This document shows, piece by piece, positions 1-6,120 of a stretch of 15,796 bases of DNA. Both the position numbers and the translations under genes were made by a program. Source of the DNA: an uncultured Trueperaceae bacterium (GTDB taxonomy: Bacteria; Deinococcota; Deinococci; Deinococcales; Trueperaceae); assembly GCA_937907415.1 (NCBI GenBank), contig CALCHY010000144.1, positions 1-15,796 on the forward strand. Reading direction: 5' to 3'. Positions within the stretch are counted from its first letter, which is position 1. Each line of letters starts with the position of its first letter. The notes under the pieces are model-generated. The model was not told the DNA's origin, ran no database searches, and worked only from the letters and a program-made list of their open reading frames with translations.

Positions 1-143
1 TTGAGGTCTGCGAACTCAGCCTCAACGCTGCCGAGTCTCAGCGAACGCTGGCCGTAACCGGGTGAGGCGGCCGCAAGATGCAGCTGCTCGTGGAGTTCCG
101 CCTCGCTCTCGAGGGCGTTGGGGAGCGTGAGCGAGAAACTCAC
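1..143 (-). CDS. N-terminal part of an unrecognised protein (runs off the window)
   Basis: A GTG at 141-143 opens a minus-strand frame that stays open to the window edge, giving 47 residues that begin VSFSLTLPNALESEAELHEQ and continue with a mix of charged and hydrophobic residues that looks coding. Other frames here are interrupted or biased in composition. No clear Shine-Dalgarno sequence precedes the GTG, so the real start could differ. I do not recognise a family; the visible part has no signal peptide or membrane segment. It lies 74 bases downstream of the AbiE-type pair on the same strand and could be co-transcribed with it. Confidence 0.5.
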   Translation of the reverse strand, partial: MSFSLTLPNALESEAELHEQLHLAAASPGYGQRSLRLGSVEAEFADL

Positions 144-217
144 AGGCGGAAGCTAATGAGTAGCGCGGAGCACTACTCCCGGGCATCCGGGTGGCGCCCA
201 TCAGGTACGCCTAGGCC

Positions 218-992
218 TCAACCCTGGGGTCGGCCGGCGAGCACGTAAGCGGACTCTAGGAGGCGGGTGACCTCTTCCGGGGCTGTGAACGCGACCTTGA
301 GGTTTTTCAGGTCGCCTGCGCTCAGGTCGAAGGCGTCCAGGAATTCGCGCACGTCAGCGCGGACGGCTGCTGGGACGTCGTCGATGGGCGTTGGTATGAG
401 GAGCTGCGCTAGGCGCACGATGTCGTTGCGGTGCTTCTTGATGTCGCGCGAGTCGACATGTTCGGCGCGGTCACGCCTGGCGCGCAGGTCGAGGTAGGCG
501 CGCGCCTTGAGCGGGATGAGGTGCTGCGCGCCGACGGTCGGCACGCCACTGGTGTGGCGCCGTCCCGCCATTACCCAACGGTAGTAGGTGTCGTCCAGCA
601 GGATGGCGGAGAGACTGGAGAGATCCGAGTCGGTGGGGACAGGCGTCAGGTTCACGTCGGCCGGCACGCTGATCCCGTCGGGCCTGCGGGAGAACAGCTC
701 GAGCATGTGGGGGTAGGCGGCATCGCTCGGTTTTTGGAAGCGGTAGTAGGTGCGCGCGCCGGTGGCTTGCTCCTGGCGCGCGTAGCCGGCCGGCCTTCAC
801 GAACGCCCAGAAGGCGGCCAGGAAGCGCTCGTCGAGAACCTCGATGCAGAGGATGATGTCGAGGTCTTTGGTGGCGCGGAAGTCGAGGCCTTCTTCCTCC
901 ATGGCGAGCTGGCTGGCGGCGCCGCCGATGAGCAGGTAGCAGTCGGTGTGCTCCCGGAAGTGGTCGCGGAAGAGCTCCAGGCCTCTCACCAC
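218..992 (-). pseudogene. AbiEii-like nucleotidyltransferase (toxin of a type IV TA pair), one-base frameshift
   Basis: The start is GTG at 992, overlapping the TGA of the upstream gene by a few bases, which implies translational coupling. The N-terminal half carries the nucleotidyltransferase signature LLIGGAAS followed by TKDLDIIL (the Gly-Gly...Asp-x-Asp core that binds NTP and metal). After residue ~65 the frame is lost and resumes in the +1 frame as GYARQEQATGARTYYRFQKP and then MLELFSRRPDG to the TGA at 218. The break lies in a CCGG-rich run (785-795); removing one base restores FVKAGGYARQEQ, which fits how this family reads as I remember it, and gives a protein of about 256 residues, a usual length. 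In AbiE systems AbiEii is the toxic transferase and AbiEi its regulator. Either the toxin is dead here or the base is a sequencing or assembly error. Confidence 0.75.
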
Positions 993-1993
993 GGTAGGGC
1001 CTCCAGGGCTTGCTCGAGTGCGAGCTCGATGCGTTCGTCGTGCGTGTCGCGCAAGGAGAGGTAGAGCGACAGCACGTCAACGTGAGGGCCTTGCGTGAGG
1101 ACGCGCGGGTCGTAGGCCCACACCTCCACCAGCGTGTGGTGCGGCTCGAGGGCGCCGTCGCGGAAAGCTTCCGGCTCCAGTTCGGCCTCAAGTTCGCGCC
1201 AGGCGTCTTGGGCGAGCGCGACGGTGGGCTCGCGTGGCGGCGCTAGGTCGCTGAGGCGCCCGAGCGCGCTTAGGCCAGCCACTACGGCGCCGGGGATCTG
1301 GTGTGCGGCCGTGAGGTAGCGCGCGCGCACCGGCGAGCGCAGCAGTGGCTGCGCCCGCTGCCAGGTCTCGCGTTTGGGGCGCGCCAGGCGCGCGGGGCGC
1401 GGGCGGCCCGCGCGCGGGCGGGTGATGAGATCCGCCGATTCGAGCTCCTTGAAGGCGCGGCTCACCGTCATGGCCGAGACGCCCAGGGCGCGCACCAGGT
1501 CCTGGGCGTACAGGTCGCCCGCGTCCTCGGCGAGTAGGGCGCGGAGCAGGAGGAGCTGGGTGGTGGGGGCGAGCGCCTCAGGGGCGGCGCTCTGGGTGAC
1601 GCCACGGGGGCGGGCCGCCGCGCGCGAGTCGATGAGGGCGGGTGGTAGGTAGGCGTGGACGAAGGGCACGACGAACGGCGCGCGCCGCTCCACCAGGCGC
1701 TGCCGGTCGCGGGCGGGCAGGGCGTCGAGGACCAGCACGGCGGGGCGGCCGAGCGCTTCGGTCAGGCGCGACAGGCGCTTCTCGAGCGCCGCCGGCGTGC
1801 GTGGGGCAGCGGGCTTCAGGGTGGCGAACACGCACGGCACGTTCAGGATGTCGCCGCAAGCGAGTTCGAAGGTGTGCGCTAAGTAGGCGGGCAGCGGGGT
1901 GTCTGGGCAGGGCTCGAGGCGCACCGCTACGCCCGTCACCTCCTTAAGGTAGGTGGGGAGGGTGTCGGTGGTGTTCGGAGCCGGTGTTAACAT
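986..1993 (-). CDS. AbiEi-like winged-helix antitoxin/autorepressor
   Basis: This 335-residue protein has a typical winged helix-turn-helix at about residues 143-200 (LYAQDLVRALGVSAMTVSRA, then a Lys-Glu-Leu recognition-helix end and an RPRAGRPRP wing), preceded by a domain containing PFVVPFVHAYLPP and followed by an acidic C-terminal domain. The arrangement of a winged-helix gene overlapping a nucleotidyltransferase gene matches AbiEi/AbiEii, where AbiEi represses its own promoter and counteracts the transferase. The ATG at 1993 is chosen because a perfect TATAAT lies at 2007-2002 on the minus strand, only 8 bases upstream. This leaves almost no leader, and no Shine-Dalgarno sequence is seen. 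Inverted repeats over this promoter (separate entry) are the likely operator. The AbiEi label is a family-level inference from fold and partner. Confidence 0.7.
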   Translation of the reverse strand: MLTPAPNTTDTLPTYLKEVTGVAVRLEPCPDTPLPAYLAHTFELACGDILNVPCVFATLKPAAPRTPAALEKRLSRLTEALGRPAVLVLDALPARDRQRLVERRAPFVVPFVHAYLPPALIDSRAAARPRGVTQSAAPEALAPTTQLLLLRALLAEDAGDLYAQDLVRALGVSAMTVSRAFKELESADLITRPRAGRPRPARLARPKRETWQRAQPLLRSPVRARYLTAAHQIPGAVVAGLSALGRLSDLAPPREPTVALAQDAWRELEAELEPEAFRDGALEPHHTLVEVWAYDPRVLTQGPHVDVLSLYLSLRDTHDERIELALEQALEALPW

Positions 1994-2046
1994 CGCGTCG
2001 GATTATAACATACGCCCTGTTATAATCCATTGCGGTGTTAGCATCC
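1985..2046 (-). promoter_or_regulatory. Promoter/operator of the AbiE-type operon with TGTTANNATC repeats
   Basis: A perfect inverted repeat has arms GGATTATAACA (2000-2010) and TGTTATAATCC (2018-2028) around a 7-base spacer. The same half-site occurs as further direct copies, TGTTAACATCG at 1985-1995 (over the start codon) and TGTTAGCATCC at 2036-2046. The arms contain TATAAT in both directions, so the repressor would cover the -10 box. No good -35 box is visible. Binding of the AbiEi-like protein is inferred from known AbiE autoregulation through promoter inverted repeats. Confidence 0.65.
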
Positions 2047-2078
2047 CTCGGGGTCGTGCGTCGTCAACGGCGCTCTAG

Positions 2079-2798
2079 CGGGAGCAGGGCGGCGGCAGCA
2101 GGGACGCGCTCCTGGCACTAATGCCTGCTCTCATGGCGCTCGACGAACCGCCCCGTGTAGTGAATGTGGCCGCCTACCGTGGATGGCACGGCTTCCCGCA
2201 GGACCACCTAGCGAACCGCCACCTTTATCCACTCGCCTCCGAGCGTTGGTCTCCCGAGGAGCGTACGGCGGTCGAGTCGCTCATGGCGGACTTCACGCCA
2301 GCTTGGCGACCCCCGGAAGACGAGTTCAGTGATTGGCACGCCATGGTCGTCTCGCCAGCGAATGCAGGCGAACCGTCCTACCTGGGTCGACCGGTTGTCG
2401 TCCTAATGGACGCAGCGTGCTTCAGCGCAACAGACGTGTTCCTTTCCGCCCTAGGCGTGCTGCCCAACGTACTGCTCGTGGGCGAAGCCAGCGGTGGCGG
2501 CAGTGCCCGCGCTCAGGTGGTGGAGTTACCGAACTCCGGCGTGAAGGCGCGCTTCGCTTCCATGGCGTCGTTCCAGGCTTCAGGCGAACTGTTCGACGGA
2601 ACCGGCGTGCAGCCCGACTTGCGGGTAGATGTGGAGCCGGACTACTTCCTATCGGACGGGGCAGACCACATCCTTCAGGCCGGCAAGAAGGAACTGCTTG
2701 CGCGGCTCACGCGCGAAGCGCAAGGGATGGGCTACTATATAGAGACGTCAGTACCTAATGCCCCGCCAAAGGCGCCCGCGACCGAGGTTCCCCTATGA
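2079..2798 (+). pseudogene. 5'-truncated S41-family (C-terminal processing-like) peptidase
   Basis: The first ATG is at 2121, but the frame is open back to a TAG at 2076-2078 and the extra codons read GGGSRDALLALMPALM. This looks like the middle of the S41 catalytic domain (the Asp-x-Arg-Gly-Asn-x-Gly-Gly-Gly stretch). The part of the protein before it is absent, replaced by the AbiE operator region, so this is a 3' remnant. What remains includes VVVLMDAACFSATDVFLSAL with the nucleophile-region serine, GEASGGGSA and a late DGTGVQPDLRVDVEPDYFL segment. The general-base lysine that usually follows Gly-Glu-x-Thr-x-Gly is not at its expected place; tricorn-like or Ser-His variants exist. The 3' end overlaps the next gene by ATGA (2795-2798). 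Translation from 2121 would give 225 residues of doubtful function. Confidence 0.65.
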
Positions 2799-3337
2799 CC
2801 ACTAAGGCTCAACTACGCAAGACGGCACTCAGTCTCCCCGACGCGGTCGAGGATCAGCGGGACGGGTTGCCCGTTTACACCGTGCATGGCAAGGTGTTCG
2901 CCTCCCTCTCCGCAACGAAGCAGGTATCCCTCGCGCTGGATGAGGCCACCGTTCGAGACTCCTTGGGTCATTGCTCCATCACACGGATGCCCGCACCGAA
3001 CGGCGAGCGACTCTTGGTCTCGGTCCCACTTACGGACGTGAACGGCATGGAGCTCAACAACCTGGTGTTCAAGTCCTGGCTCAATCAGGCTCCACAGGAC
3101 CTTGCGTCCGCTGCGCGGGCAGCCATGAAGAGCGAAGCGCCAGCCGGACCAGACGCGCTACCGAAAGCCATCGGCAAGCCTGCCACCAGAGCGCTTCTCC
3201 TAGCCGGGATCACCAACCTTGAGCAGGTCGCCGCCCACACGGAGTCCCAGTTGCTCGCACTGCACGGCGTGGGGCCGCGCGCTATGAAGATTCTGCGCGA
3301 GACGCTCAGTGCCGCAGGGCGGGAACTCGCTCGGTGA
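2795..3337 (+). CDS. MmcQ/YjbR-type protein with C-terminal helix-hairpin-helix domain
   Basis: The 180-residue product starts at the ATG that overlaps the preceding stop codon (ATGA), so it depends on translational coupling or on transcription from the truncated peptidase gene. Residues 1 to about 110 fit the MmcQ/YjbR fold (SLPDAVEDQRDGLPVYTVHG, KVFASLSA, a Trp-Leu near the end of the domain). Residues about 120-175 (LPKAIGKPATRALLLAGITN, then LLALHGVGPRAMKILRETL) form a helix-hairpin-helix/RNA polymerase alpha-CTD-like module with the GVGP hairpin, suggesting nucleic-acid contact. The exact biochemical function is not known for the family. Confidence 0.7.
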   Translation: MTTKAQLRKTALSLPDAVEDQRDGLPVYTVHGKVFASLSATKQVSLALDEATVRDSLGHCSITRMPAPNGERLLVSVPLTDVNGMELNNLVFKSWLNQAPQDLASAARAAMKSEAPAGPDALPKAIGKPATRALLLAGITNLEQVAAHTESQLLALHGVGPRAMKILRETLSAAGRELAR

Positions 3338-3367
3338 GCTGAGTCACCAAGCGACTAGCGGCAGTAC

Positions 3368-3637
3368 TCACTCATCTTCTTCCGCCAATGGGCACTTACC
3401 CCGGCGGTCCTCCCCAACCAGCGCGTGGTCCCGTTCCTTCCCTGGCGGCACAAAGACCACGCCGCGTGCCTCCGCGTAAGCGCGCACGTCGGTCGCTCGC
3501 ACGCACGTCGCTCCACCCTCCTCTACCGTCTTGATCAGCCCAGTCCTCAGTAGCCTTTCCAGCCATGGCAACGAAACTCCTAGCGCTTCCGCGGCTTCGC
3601 TCTTGGTCAAGAACATGCTTCTCTGGTCATCGTCCAT
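3368..3637 (-). CDS. Excisionase/MerR-like HTH protein
   Basis: An 89-residue protein whose residues ~9-58 are an excisionase-family winged helix: FLTKSEAAEALGVSLPWLER, a short turn, LIKTVEEGG, then ATDVRAYAEARG. The ATG at 3637 follows a GGAG about 8 bases upstream. The C-terminal tail is charged and has no domain I recognise. The same module is found fused to Phd and to TacA in nearby genes (3938 and 6764 starts), so this looks like the free-standing form of the domain. It converges on the YjbR gene with only 30 bases between stops. It probably binds DNA as a small regulator or antitoxin; a partner toxin (in related loci often a PIN protein) is not present. Confidence 0.6.
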   Translation of the reverse strand: MDDDQRSMFLTKSEAAEALGVSLPWLERLLRTGLIKTVEEGGATCVRATDVRAYAEARGVVFVPPGKERDHALVGEDRRGKCPLAEEDE

Positions 3638-3675
3638 ACTCTCGGCTCCAGGTCGAGTCGCTGGCTTGATTGGTT

Positions 3676-3700
3676 CGGGCGCCGAACTAACCGGCGCCCG
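3676..3700. repeat. GC-rich hairpin in divergent intergenic region
   Basis: CGGGCGCC (3676-3683) and GGCGCCCG (3693-3700) form an 8-bp perfect stem with a 9-base loop. An alternative smaller hairpin, GTTCGG-GCG-CCGAAC, overlaps the left arm, so two foldings compete. It lies 39 bases upstream of the minus-strand HTH gene and may be an operator. The rest of 3638-3937 holds no gene I can support; a Shine-Dalgarno GGGAGG (3923-3928) for the next gene lies at its end. Confidence 0.35.
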
Positions 3701-3937
3701 CGGCGGAACCTTGAAGCGAAGTAGGGGGAGAGGACGTAGGGCTCAGCCGCTACGGGCAACTACATTGACGAGCCAGCAACGAACCATTTCCAGAGTCGAC
3801 GAACACCAACAACGGCGTGCGGCCCGTCGTTCCCCCACGGCGGGCCGTTCTCCGTTCTGGCTGCGATCGCCGTATCGGGTTGGCGCGCTCGGTCCAGGTG
3901 CAGGGTGGCGGTAGCCTGATTTGGGAGGTGGTGGCTG

Positions 3938-4318
3938 GTGCGTAGTGTGAGCGTGACGGTGGCGCGCAGGAACTGGTCGAAGCTGCTGGCGGCGGTCGAG
4001 GCCGGCGAAGTGGTCATGATCACGCGCTACGGGAAGCCGGTGGCGCGCTTGGAGCCGGCGGCTGTCGTGGGGGTGTCCGCGAGCGATTCCGGGCCGGGGG
4101 AGGTGATGAGCGTGGAGGCGGCCGCGCGACTCTTGAACGTGTCGCGCGCGTGGTTGGAGGGGCTGCTGGCGCGTGGTGAGCTTGAGGCGTTGGTCACGGG
4201 TGCTGGCGTGCGTTTGCGGTCGGCGGAGGTGGTGGCGTTCAAGGAGAGGCGTGACGCGCGCCGCCGGGAGCTGTGGAAGGGGAATGGCGTATACGCAAGA
4301 GGAGATCGACCTCATTGA
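3938..4318 (+). CDS. Phd/YefM-type antitoxin fused to an excisionase-like HTH
   Basis: The GTG at 3938 has a good GGGAGG 9 bases upstream. Residues 4-42 (VSVTVARRNWSKLLAAVEAG, then EVVMITRYGKPVARLEP) are the Phd/YefM N-terminal DNA-binding fold. Residues ~56-108 (MSVEAAARLLNVSRAWLEGL, VRLRSAEVVAFKERR) are an excisionase-type winged helix like those in the genes ending at 3368 and 6264. The usual C-terminal Phd toxin-binding extension is replaced by this domain. The last 11 residues are probably not original: a +1 shift in the GGGG run at 4279-4282 would continue the protein as ELWKGMAYTQEEIDLIESDV to the TGA at 4358, giving an acidic tail. No Doc, RelE or PIN toxin follows. Confidence 0.7.
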   Translation: MRSVSVTVARRNWSKLLAAVEAGEVVMITRYGKPVARLEPAAVVGVSASDSGPGEVMSVEAAARLLNVSRAWLEGLLARGELEALVTGAGVRLRSAEVVAFKERRDARRRELWKGNGVYARGDRPH

Positions 4319-4358
4319 GTCGGATGTGTGGGACGGCTGGGGCCGCGAACAGGAGTGA
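4284..4358 (+). CDS. 24-residue acidic ORF, or the frameshifted tail of the Phd-HTH gene
   Basis: ATG at 4284 preceded by GGAAGGGG opens a 24-residue reading frame, MAYTQEEIDLIESDVWDGWG plus four residues. It overlaps the 3' end of the Phd-HTH gene by 35 bases in the +1 frame. It could be a coupled small protein. I think it is more likely the true C-terminus of the Phd-HTH protein, separated from it by one extra G in the GGGG run just upstream, because the join reads smoothly and acidic tails are common toxin-contact segments of antitoxins. Confidence 0.4.
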   Translation: MAYTQEEIDLIESDVWDGWGREQE

Positions 4359-4451
4359 GGAGTTCCCGGGTTGGTGGGGGTGGCGGCGCGCTTTCTCAGT
4401 TTGTGGAGGCCAAGGAGGCAGCGATTTAACAGTGAGCCCGGGAGGCAACGC

Positions 4452-4724
4452 ATGAGCGCGGAGGGTCAGCGGGACATCACGGCGGGTACCGGCAACGTCT
4501 TCGCTGACCTGGGCCTGCCTAATCCCGAGGAGCGCCTCGCGAAGGCGCGCCTGGCGAGCCGGATTCTGGACGCAATCGAGGCGCGCGGCTGGACTCCCGG
4601 GCATGTTGCTGAGGTGCTCGCCTTGAGCGAGGCGGAGACTTCCCTGCTTCTGGCCGGCAGGCTCAAGGGTTTCAGCATCGAGCGGTTGACGCGGCTCCTG
4701 GCGGTTGTGGAGGGCGGCGGCTAG
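4452..4724 (+). CDS. HigA2-like XRE-family antitoxin, orphan
   Basis: The start is the ATG at 4452 with GGGAGG 6 bases upstream; an ATG/GTG further upstream only adds a non-conserved basic stretch. The 90-residue product has the pattern GNVFADLGLPNPEERLAKAR, then an XRE helix-turn-helix (ILDAIEARGWTPGHVAEVLA) and LLAGRLKGFSIERLTRLL. This is the signature of the small XRE antitoxins that normally follow a HigB/Gp49-like RelE-fold toxin. No such toxin is found in the 90 bases upstream or anywhere nearby. Its stop codon shares a CTAG palindrome with the stop of the convergent gene 4721-4888. Confidence 0.75.
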   Translation: MSAEGQRDITAGTGNVFADLGLPNPEERLAKARLASRILDAIEARGWTPGHVAEVLALSEAETSLLLAGRLKGFSIERLTRLLAVVEGGG

Positions 4725-4888
4725 TTGTCGTCGGTCTCTTGGTGGAGGCCGCGTACGTGCCAGCCGAGCCGGTGGGCTTCCCGGGCTGTGGTGTCGTGCC
4801 AGGCGCTCCAGTCGGTGGCGGGTCTGCTGGTGGTGGGCGCCCAGGCGTTGGTGGGTTGCGCGACGAAGTACCGGACGGTGAGCGTCAC
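4721..4888 (-). CDS. Small hypothetical protein (55 aa)
   Basis: GTG at 4888 opens a 55-residue frame beginning VTLTVRYFVAQPTNAWAPTT and ending HVRGLHQETDDN. The GTG overlaps a TGA of the preceding frame (GTGA at 4885-4888), which is operon-like. The protein is rich in Trp, Thr and His/Arg with no cysteines and no membrane segment. I do not recognise it. It is last in a minus-strand set of XRE regulator, 50-residue protein and this protein. Its stop shares CTAG with the convergent HigA2-like gene. Confidence 0.45.
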   Translation of the reverse strand: MTLTVRYFVAQPTNAWAPTTSRPATDWSAWHDTTAREAHRLGWHVRGLHQETDDN

Positions 4889-4962
4889 TTCGGCAGCGTC
4901 GTGCGGCCGGTGATGGTGATTGCGTTGGGGTGCCCGGGGGAGCGCGCCGGCCTTGAGGCCTG

Positions 4963-5115
4963 TCAGGAGAAGCGCAGCGCGTGACGCAGTTCGTCGAGGC
5001 CTGAGGGCTCACGCATGATCCGCTGGGCGCCTGGGCCGCAGCGGACGACGCGGTAGAAGTGATCGCCCGGTGTGTTGTCGTCCCCGTGCGGGCTGTCAGG
5101 TCGTGGGTCGTTCAT
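4963..5115 (-). CDS. Small hypothetical protein (50 aa) coupled to an XRE regulator
   Basis: The ATG at 5115 overlaps the TGA of the XRE gene as ATGA. The product starts MNDPRPDSPHGDDNTPGDHF and ends DELRHALRFS. After the TGA, coding-like sequence continues in other frames (LLTGLKAGALP, then GHPNAITITGRTTLPK), and the last of these ends at the GTGA where the next small gene starts. So the original protein may have been about 75 residues, with two compensating one-base changes near 4965 and 4937, or the tail is chance. I do not recognise a family. An ATGA overlap with a putative antitoxin gene is where a partner gene would sit, but nothing here resembles a known toxin fold. Confidence 0.5.
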   Translation of the reverse strand: MNDPRPDSPHGDDNTPGDHFYRVVRCGPGAQRIMREPSGLDELRHALRFS

Positions 5116-5444
5116 TCGCGTATCGGACGATGGGGGTCGCGTGCGTCGTGCAGCGCGCGCAGGTAGGCGCGCAGCGTCGCCAGCTGCAGCGCGTCCGGGT
5201 GGCCTTGCTCGAGGCGGGCGAGGTAGCTCTCTGGCACGCGTAGGCGCGCCGCCAGCTCGGCGCGGGTGAGGCTGGCCGCCTGCCGGCGTTCGGCGAGGGC
5301 GTTGCCGGTGGTGGCGGCTATGAGACGGCGCTTGTGTGCTGCCACGGCCTGCTCGTCCAGGTGGCCTTCCTTGACGGCCTTGGCGCGCACGTCGCGCCAG
5401 CGAGCGGCCTTGGGTGCGCGTTGCTTCTGGTGCGGCATGCTCAT
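5112..5444 (-). CDS. XRE-family HTH regulator, antitoxin-like
   Basis: The 110-residue product has a basic N-terminus, a linker helix (KEGHLDEQAVAAHKRRLIAA) and an XRE helix-turn-helix at residues ~50-85 (RQAASLTRAELAARLRVPES, YLARLEQG). This order is common in HigA-type antitoxins of high-GC bacteria. Two starts are possible: ATG 5444 and ATG 5438. The second lies 7 bases after a TAGAGT (minus strand 5451-5446), which would make a leaderless transcript. A small inverted repeat ATAAC-8-GTTAT (5443-5460) overlaps this box and could be its operator. One of the structured repeats lies 113 bases upstream. The gene is followed without a gap by the 50-residue ORF. Confidence 0.7.
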   Translation of the reverse strand: MSMPHQKQRAPKAARWRDVRAKAVKEGHLDEQAVAAHKRRLIAATTGNALAERRQAASLTRAELAARLRVPESYLARLEQGHPDALQLATLRAYLRALHDARDPHRPIRE

Positions 5445-5460
5445 AACTCTATGCGGTTAT
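5443..5460 (-). promoter_or_regulatory. Putative -10/operator of the XRE gene
   Basis: ATAAC (5443-5447) and GTTAT (5456-5460) are inverted around 8 bases that include TAGAGT on the minus strand, a TANNNT -10 match placed 7 bases before the ATG at 5438. Autorepression would be natural for an XRE regulator. Confidence 0.35.
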
Positions 5461-5493
5461 GGGGGTAGTGGCGCTATCGGGGGATCTGGTTCG

Positions 5494-5541
5494 GGTCCGC
5501 GCGGAATGGTCGTGGCCCGCGGACCGAGGTCATGGCGGGCC
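5494..5541 (-). promoter_or_regulatory. Two overlapping, mutually exclusive hairpins in the leader of the XRE gene
   Basis: GGTCCGCG (5494-5501) pairs with CGCGGACC (5518-5525), and GGCCCGC (5514-5520) pairs with GCGGGCC (5535-5541). Bases 5518-5520 are needed by both stems, so an RNA from the minus strand could adopt only one at a time. This is the usual layout of an attenuator switch, but no U-tract follows either stem, so a purely structural or chance origin in GC-rich DNA remains possible. Confidence 0.35.
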
Positions 5542-5556
5542 GCTTCTCTTGCGGGG

Positions 5557-5630
5557 TTCGTATCCGGGGGTCATCATCGGCCCTTGCCCCGGAGCGGATA
5601 TGCCCCGGGACTCCGGGAGGGGAATAGCAG
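5557..5630 (-). repeat. Structured ~72-bp repeat, copy B
   Basis: This copy begins 18 bases after the HigA stop codon (minus-strand sense). Read on the minus strand it has TGCTAT, a CCC-rich stretch, GTCCCGGGGC, a small central hairpin (CGG...CCG), then GATGATGA and CCCCCGGATA. The outer segments CCCGGGG and CCCCGG can pair around the central hairpin. It aligns along its full length with the copies at 6153-6223 and 6825-6896. B and the C copy also share CCGCGGGCCACG further along (plus-strand positions 5511-5522 and 6795-6806). Confidence 0.7.
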
Positions 5631-5647
5631 CTAGCGCTGGTGAGGGC

Positions 5648-6067
5648 TTAGGTGTCGCTGTTGCCCGCGTGGGGCGTGATGGCTGCCAGCTCGTGGCTGA
5701 TTCGTTCGCGCGTGACCTCAAGGTCGTGTTGCGCTTGCAGGTTGAGCCAGAACTCGGGGGTGGTGTCGAAGTAGCGCGCCAGGCGCAGGGCGTCGTCGGC
5801 GGTGATGGGCCGCTGGCTGCGCGCCAGTGATGCGGCGCTCTCGACTGGCAGGCGTAGGCGTTCGGCCAGGTCCGCGGCGGTGAGCTCGAGTGGGTCCAGG
5901 AACTCCTCCTGGAGTGTTTCGCCGGGATGCACGGGCGGCAGGGCGTCTTCGCTCAGGAACTCTTGGATGCGTTCTTCGGTGTATATCTCGGGCTCGGGTG
6001 TGCCGGCGGGCTGTTGGCCGGGCTTTTCGGTTTCGTCCTGCGGGTTGGGGTCGGGAATGTCGTTCAT
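5648..6067 (-). CDS. higA: HigA-family antitoxin, orphan
   Basis: The ATG at 6067 follows a strong GGAGGAA. Residues 44-125 have the HigA pattern PPVHPGETLQEEFLDPLELT, an XRE fold (AADLAERLRLPVESAASLAR), then ITADDALRLARYFDTTPEFW and LNLQAQHDLE. The 139-residue protein is longer than the usual ~95-105 because of an N-terminal extension of about 40 residues (PNPQDETEKPGQQPAGTPEP, then IYTEERIQEFLSE), with a polar start that looks disordered. A HigB toxin gene normally lies directly upstream; here the upstream 196 bases hold only a palindrome and a structured repeat. It may be a stand-alone regulator or a neutraliser of a toxin encoded elsewhere. Confidence 0.85.
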   Translation of the reverse strand: MNDIPDPNPQDETEKPGQQPAGTPEPEIYTEERIQEFLSEDALPPVHPGETLQEEFLDPLELTAADLAERLRLPVESAASLARSQRPITADDALRLARYFDTTPEFWLNLQAQHDLEVTRERISHELAAITPHAGNSDT

Positions 6068-6120
6068 GGGTTCCTCCCGGGGTGCTCGTCGGTCTATCGG
6101 CGCGGTGGTGGGAGAGAGAA

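Noticed and set aside
3760..4023. Minus-strand 87-codon frame opposite the Phd start
   Set aside because: Its first half is antisense to the Phd-HTH gene and nothing in it resembles a known protein.
4239..5012. 257-codon minus-strand open frame
   Set aside because: Antisense to two well-supported plus-strand genes, with Arg/Pro/His-rich low-complexity composition typical of shadow frames in GC-rich DNA.
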